Below are positions 6,038 to 8,871 of a stretch of 8,871 nucleotides of DNA, in pieces (positions within the stretch are counted from its first letter, which is position 1; each line of letters begins with the position of its first letter). Under the pieces are notes generated by a model. The model saw only the letters and a program-made list of their open reading frames with translations, made no database searches and was not told the origin of the DNA. Source of the stretch: Klebsiella pneumoniae (GTDB taxonomy: Bacteria > Pseudomonadota > Gammaproteobacteria > Pseudomonadales > Azotimanducaceae); contig CAMDVY010000098.1 of assembly GCA_945878745.1 (NCBI GenBank), forward strand, positions 1-8,871. The letters run 5' to 3'. The translations under genes were made by a program, and so were the position numbers.

Positions 6038-6604
6038 ATGTTGAGACTCCTGGCCCTGGCGACGCTGATCTGCTTCAGCAGCGTTGTCGCACCCTGTGCT
6101 GAAGCGGCAGAACCATCGTGGGGGCCGGCGATTGGTACCCGGGTTGACATTGGCGCTCTGGATGACGCCGGTCGTGAACGCACGCTTGCAGATCTCTCAG
6201 GCGAAAAGGGGTTGTTGCTGTTCCTCAATCGTTCCGCGGATTGGTGACCCTTCTGCAAGCGCCAGTTGGTCCAACTGGAAAGTGAGAGAAGCAAATTCGA
6301 AGCGCTTGGGGTCAATGTCGCCGGCATGACCTATGACAGTGTCGAAATCCTGAGGGCCTTCAAGGCGCAGGCACAGCTCGGTTACCCGCTCTTGCATGAT
6401 GCGCAGGCAAAGCATGTGAATTTGCTGGGTGTGCGCAACACGGAATATGCGGAAGGGCACATGGCCTATGGCGTCCCGCATCCGGGCATCCTGTACCTGC
6501 GTCCAAATGGTGAAGTGGTCCTGTCCTTTGCGGTACCTGGATACCGACAGCGTCCACCCATTGAGGACGTGCTGACAGCCGTTGCCGCGAGCGTGAACAA
6601 ATAA
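6038..6604 (+). CDS. Exported redoxin selenoprotein (U-x-x-C), read through in-frame TGA
   Basis: A 188-residue thioredoxin/peroxiredoxin (AhpC/TSA-like) fold protein with one in-frame TGA at codon 70. The frame is identical before and after the TGA, and both halves belong to the same fold. Before it are a strand (GLLLFLNRS) and then A-D-W; after it come P-F-C-K-R-Q-L, the helix LVQLESERSKFEALG, a strand at VNVAGMTYDS and the cis-proline segment VPHPGILYLRPNGEV. Homologues are expected to have W-C-P-F-C-K, so the TGA replaces the attacking cysteine and leaves C73 as resolving cysteine: U70-P-F-C73. The N-terminus is a Sec signal peptide (hydrophobic core about 4-19, cleavage probably after A21-E-A23), so it acts in the periplasm, most likely as a thiol oxidoreductase or peroxidase. 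The start is ATG 6038, with GGAG six bases upstream. Bacterial redoxin-type selenoproteins are known; a nonsense mutation or sequencing error is the alternative. Confidence 0.88.
6245..6247 (+). other. Selenocysteine codon (UGA recoded)
   Basis: The TGA falls between TGG (W69) and CCC TTC TGC (P-F-C73). It occupies the first cysteine of a C-x-x-C redox site, the most common setting for bacterial selenocysteine. A stop here would give a 69-residue product consisting of a signal peptide and one strand, with no active site. Confidence 0.85.
6250..6291 (+). promoter_or_regulatory. Bacterial SECIS-like stem-loop after the UGA
   Basis: The core is a perfect seven-base-pair hairpin, CCAGTTG (6262-6268) with CAACTGG (6272-6278), closed by a GTC loop. 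The apical G-G-U lies 21-23 bases after the UGA, against 19-21 in E. coli fdhF, whose loop also reads GGUC. A lower helix CTTCT (6250-6254) with AGAAG (6287-6291) can close the structure. The element would recruit SelB with Sec-tRNA. A bulged U like that of fdhF is not evident, and bacterial SECIS sequences vary, so this assignment rests on position, loop and stem. Confidence 0.7.
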
Positions 6605-6851
6605 GCTGGAAGAGAGGCACCAACCGACGGCTATGGCACAATGCCCGGCCGTCGGGGGTGCCATTGTTGAAAGAGCGGCAACCGTAACGGGTTCAAACAA
6701 GAGGTTTGGTGAAGTGTTGTCGGACGAAGTGTTTTTGAACAAAGCGTATTTGAAACGGATGACTCGGATCCGCTCGCTGCTGCGCAGGGGTTGCGAAGGC
6801 GCCGACGCAGGCGGACCCTGTTTGATCAGCATCGATCCTGTCTGCTGAATC
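6605..6851. other. Intergenic region upstream of the TRAP operon
   Basis: 247 bases between the selenoprotein and the TatT-like gene. At its left end is an eight-base inverted repeat (6624-6631 with 6648-6655). An open frame of 71 codons (6633-6848) ends three bases before the next ATG, but it has no recognisable domain and its ATG lacks a ribosome binding site. A shorter version from GTG 6714, with GAGG ten bases upstream, would give about 45 residues. I could not pick a convincing promoter, though one for the transporter operon is expected here. Confidence 0.35.
6624..6655. terminator. Hairpin after the selenoprotein gene, possible terminator
   Basis: CCGACGGC (6624-6631) pairs perfectly with GCCGTCGG (6648-6655) around a 16-base loop, 20 bases after the selenoprotein stop. 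The stem is GC-rich, but no T-run follows, so it could be a terminator of weak type, an mRNA-stabilising hairpin or an operator. Confidence 0.4.
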
Positions 6852-7724
6852 ATGTTTTGTCCCCGTCTCCAGACCTGGTACAGGGCAGCGTTTCTGCTGC
6901 TCATGGCTCTCATGCTTCCTGCCTGTTCCACCATCATCACGGGTGCGTCACAGGGTTTCACCACCAACCTGGCCAGCGCCATTCTGGACAGCGATGACCT
7001 GGAACTGGTTCGTGATGGCGCACCGGCCTATCTCCTGTTGATTGATGGTCTGTTGTCCGGCAGCCCCGACGATGCCGGACTGCTCAGTACCGCAGCCCGA
7101 TTGAACTCTGCATACGCGGGTGCCTTTGTCGAGGAAGGCGCGCGCGCGCGCCGTATGCACGACAAGGCGCTGAACATGTCGCGCCGCGCGGTGTGCGAAG
7201 AAATCAAGGATGGTTGCGATCTGGAAACCATCGACTTCAAGGTCTTTGAGGCCTGGTTGGCGGCGCGCAAGGCGAAGGATGTGCCACTGCTGTACGGCCT
7301 CGGTTCAACCTGGACGGGCTGGATGCAGATCCACAGCGATGACTTCAATGCGATTGCACAACTGGCGCGTGTCAAAGTGCTGATGCAGCGCATTGCAGAG
7401 CTGGATGAGACCATCGATCACGGCGGTGTGCATCTGTACCTTGGTGTGTTTGAAACATTGTTTCCGCCTGCCATGGGTGGCCGTCCCGAAGTAGGACGAC
7501 AGCACTTCGAACGTGCCATCGAATTGAGTCAGAACCGACATCTGCTGACGAAGGTGATGTTTGCAGAGAGTTATGCGCGGCTCGTGTTTGATCGCGAGTT
7601 GCACGATCGGCTGCTGGCCGAAGTGATTGCCGCAGATCCCAAGGTGCCGGGTCTGACATTGATCAACACAGTCGCCCAGGTTCGGGCGCGAAAACTCATG
7701 GAATCCGCAGATGAATATTTCTAG
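6852..7724 (+). CDS. tatT: TRAP transporter TatT-like lipoprotein (TPAT system)
   Basis: A 290-residue lipoprotein of the TatT family, the TPR-like accessory protein of TPAT-type TRAP transporters, first described for Treponema pallidum Tp0956. The N-terminus is a lipoprotein signal peptide with L-P-A-C and lipidated cysteine C25. The mature protein is helical and starts with STIITGASQGFTTNLASAI. The segment SGSPDDAGLLSTAARLNSAYAGAF matches the family, and a further landmark is HLYLGVFETLFPPAMGGRPE near residues 196-215, with helical repeats between and after. In the treponemal system TatT forms a trimer that binds the solute-binding protein, perhaps to pass a ligand. Here it should sit in the outer membrane or periplasmic face. 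The next gene, the solute-binding protein, overlaps its end by 14 bases, which confirms the pairing. The ATG at 6852 has no clear ribosome binding site but gives a clean signal peptide. Confidence 0.87.
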   Translation: MFCPRLQTWYRAAFLLLMALMLPACSTIITGASQGFTTNLASAILDSDDLELVRDGAPAYLLLIDGLLSGSPDDAGLLSTAARLNSAYAGAFVEEGARARRMHDKALNMSRRAVCEEIKDGCDLETIDFKVFEAWLAARKAKDVPLLYGLGSTWTGWMQIHSDDFNAIAQLARVKVLMQRIAELDETIDHGGVHLYLGVFETLFPPAMGGRPEVGRQHFERAIELSQNRHLLTKVMFAESYARLVFDRELHDRLLAEVIAADPKVPGLTLINTVAQVRARKLMESADEYF

Positions 7725-8835
7725 GGATACTCTGAACAAGTCGCTCCTGCGACTTTGGATTACTTTCAGTGGTGGTCGAGGCTCGCATACGCCTGACGAG
7801 GCAACTCCCCGCTCGAGGTCGCTACAACGCAGCCTGGCAAAACAGTTGGCAGGGCTGTGGTGCGTCATCATGACGCTCTTGTTCGCCCAGCCTGCGTTCG
7901 CGGTAACGACACTGAAGATTGCAACGGTGTCGCCGGATGGGTCGGTGTGGATGAAACGTCTGCGGGTAGCGGGCACGGTCATCAGCGAAAAGTCTGCGGG
8001 ACGGGTGACACTCAAGTTTTACCCCGGTGGTGTCATGGGTGACGATAAATCGGTACTGCGCAAGATCCGCGCCAATCAACTGCACGGCGCCGTGTTTACC
8101 TCCGGTGGCCTGGTGGGTGTGGATCCGGACTTCCAGCTGTACAGCCTGCCACTGGTCTTTGCTTCTGCGGAAGAAGCGGCCGCGGTTCGAGTAACGTTTG
8201 ATGATCGATTGATTGCCGGTTTGCGTAACAAGGGTTATGAAGGGTTTGGTGTCGCCGAGATCGGTTTTGCCTATGTCCTGGCTCAGGAACCGGTACACAG
8301 TGCGGCAGATGTTCGATCGCGCAAGGTGTGGACTCCCGATAACGATCCCGGTGCAACCCGGTTGCTTAACAGTTTTGGCATCAACGGCATTCCGCTATCC
8401 ATCGCAGATGTGCTGACTGGATTACAGACCGGGCTGATCAATACCATCGCTGCGCCACCAGTGGGTGCGATAGCGTTGCAGTGGTACACGCAGGTCAAGT
8501 ACGCCATGGACATGCCGCTCATGTACATCTACGGCACGCTGGCGATCAGCGGGCGCACCTTTGGCAAACTGTCTGCAGAAGATCAACAGATCGTGCGCGA
8601 TGAGCTGCGTCAGGCGGTCACTGATGTGGATGGTCTGGCTCGCAAGGACCATGCAGGTGCCATCGCCGCGATGACCACACAGGGTGTGCAGTGGTCCAAG
8701 CCATCGCCGGAGCAACTGGCTGAGTGGCGATCATTGGCGAAAACGGCAAATGACCGATATGCGGCAGAAGGATTCATCAACGCTGATCTGTACCGTGACT
8801 TCATGGCTGCACTAGACAGTCAACGCGCCAAATAG
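7711..8835 (+). CDS. tatP: TRAP transporter solute-binding protein, DctP family (TPAT type)
   Basis: A 374-residue periplasmic receptor of the DctP family, which delivers substrate to the TRAP membrane subunits. Typical landmarks are the first strand TLKIATVSPDGSVWM, FYPGGVMGDD near residue 103, LPLVFASAEEAAAVR near 146, and GLQTGLINTIAAPP further on. In classical receptors a conserved arginine binds the substrate carboxylate in a K-x-R-V-P-like segment; here that segment is K-V-W-T-P with W207. This agrees with TPAT receptors and suggests a non-carboxylate or hydrophobic ligand. The hydrophobic signal core is at about residues 46-58, with cleavage probably after A62-F-A64, so about 43 residues precede it, an unusually long n-region. 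No other ATG or GTG is available before M54. The ATG at 7711 has GGAA seven bases upstream and overlaps the TatT gene, arguing for coupled translation. Confidence 0.9.
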   Translation: MNISRDTLNKSLLRLWITFSGGRGSHTPDEATPRSRSLQRSLAKQLAGLWCVIMTLLFAQPAFAVTTLKIATVSPDGSVWMKRLRVAGTVISEKSAGRVTLKFYPGGVMGDDKSVLRKIRANQLHGAVFTSGGLVGVDPDFQLYSLPLVFASAEEAAAVRVTFDDRLIAGLRNKGYEGFGVAEIGFAYVLAQEPVHSAADVRSRKVWTPDNDPGATRLLNSFGINGIPLSIADVLTGLQTGLINTIAAPPVGAIALQWYTQVKYAMDMPLMYIYGTLAISGRTFGKLSAEDQQIVRDELRQAVTDVDGLARKDHAGAIAAMTTQGVQWSKPSPEQLAEWRSLAKTANDRYAAEGFINADLYRDFMAALDSQRAK

Positions 8836-8844
8836 ATCATTTAC

Positions 8845-8871
8845 ATGCGTCTGTTGCGAGGAATTGAATCC
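8845..8871 (+). CDS. Start of probable TRAP transporter small permease subunit (partial)
   Basis: Nine codons (MRLLRGIES) remain before the window edge, starting nine bases after the solute-binding protein stop. A basic, amphipathic N-terminus of this kind is common in DctQ-type small membrane subunits, and that gene is expected next in a TRAP operon. The call rests mostly on position. Confidence 0.5.

Noticed and set aside
6017..6038. UGA at 6017-6019 as a second recoded codon fusing the hypothetical protein to the redoxin (same frame)
   Set aside because: The redoxin has its own strong ribosome binding site, ATG and signal peptide right after this stop, and the TGA is not in a redox context.
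6026..6604. Two separate genes, or a pseudogene broken by a nonsense codon
   Set aside because: Both halves are in one frame and one fold, the TGA sits at the catalytic cysteine and a SECIS-like hairpin follows. The second ORF on its own would begin at a TTG in mid-helix without a ribosome binding site.
7138..7149. Alternating GC run (six GC units)
   Set aside because: It is within the TatT-like coding sequence as ordinary Ala/Arg codons in GC-rich DNA; no other sign of function.
1..8871. Mobile elements, CRISPR arrays, tRNA or rRNA genes
   Set aside because: No transposase, integrase, terminal inverted repeats, spaced direct repeats or cloverleaf-like sequences were seen.

Overview
The window looks like chromosomal DNA of a gammaproteobacterium, probably a marine or otherwise environmental lineage. 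The evidence is the gene order dapA - bamC - MBL-fold hydrolase, with a TusA-family gene just upstream, which resembles the Pseudomonas dapA neighbourhood as I remember it. A BamC lipoprotein and a CnoX (YbbN)-type protein support the same placement. The DNA is moderately GC-rich and densely coding. I see no tRNA, rRNA, CRISPR array, insertion sequence or phage gene.

Left part (1-4248, all + strand): a small TusA/SirA-family sulfur carrier; dapA (lysine and cell-wall precursor synthesis); bamC (outer-membrane protein assembly lipoprotein); a WalJ/YycJ-like metallo-hydrolase whose TTG start overlaps the bamC stop; then cnoX, a thioredoxin-TPR chaperone that here has lost every redox cysteine. 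A crotonase-family gene (4269-5054, - strand) converges on cnoX. It is separated by a short divergent intergenic region, holding a 17-bp near-palindrome, from the next + strand transcription unit.

Middle (5171-6604, + strand): an unrecognised 282-residue helical protein, followed 18 bases later by the most notable gene in the window. This is an exported thioredoxin/peroxiredoxin-fold protein interrupted in frame by one TGA, exactly where the first cysteine of a W-C-P-F-C-K redox motif is expected. A hairpin with a GUC apical loop lies 14-30 bases after the TGA. Together these indicate a selenoprotein with a U-x-x-C active site, which ordinary gene callers would split into two ORFs or call a pseudogene. 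The organism should therefore carry selA, selB, selC and selD elsewhere; none is in this window.

Right part (6852-8871, + strand): a TPAT-type TRAP transporter operon. It has the TatT-like lipoprotein, an overlapping DctP-family solute-binding protein in which the usual carboxylate-binding arginine is replaced by tryptophan, and the first nine codons of the likely small membrane subunit, cut by the window edge. Its substrate is unlikely to be a classical dicarboxylate or sialic acid.
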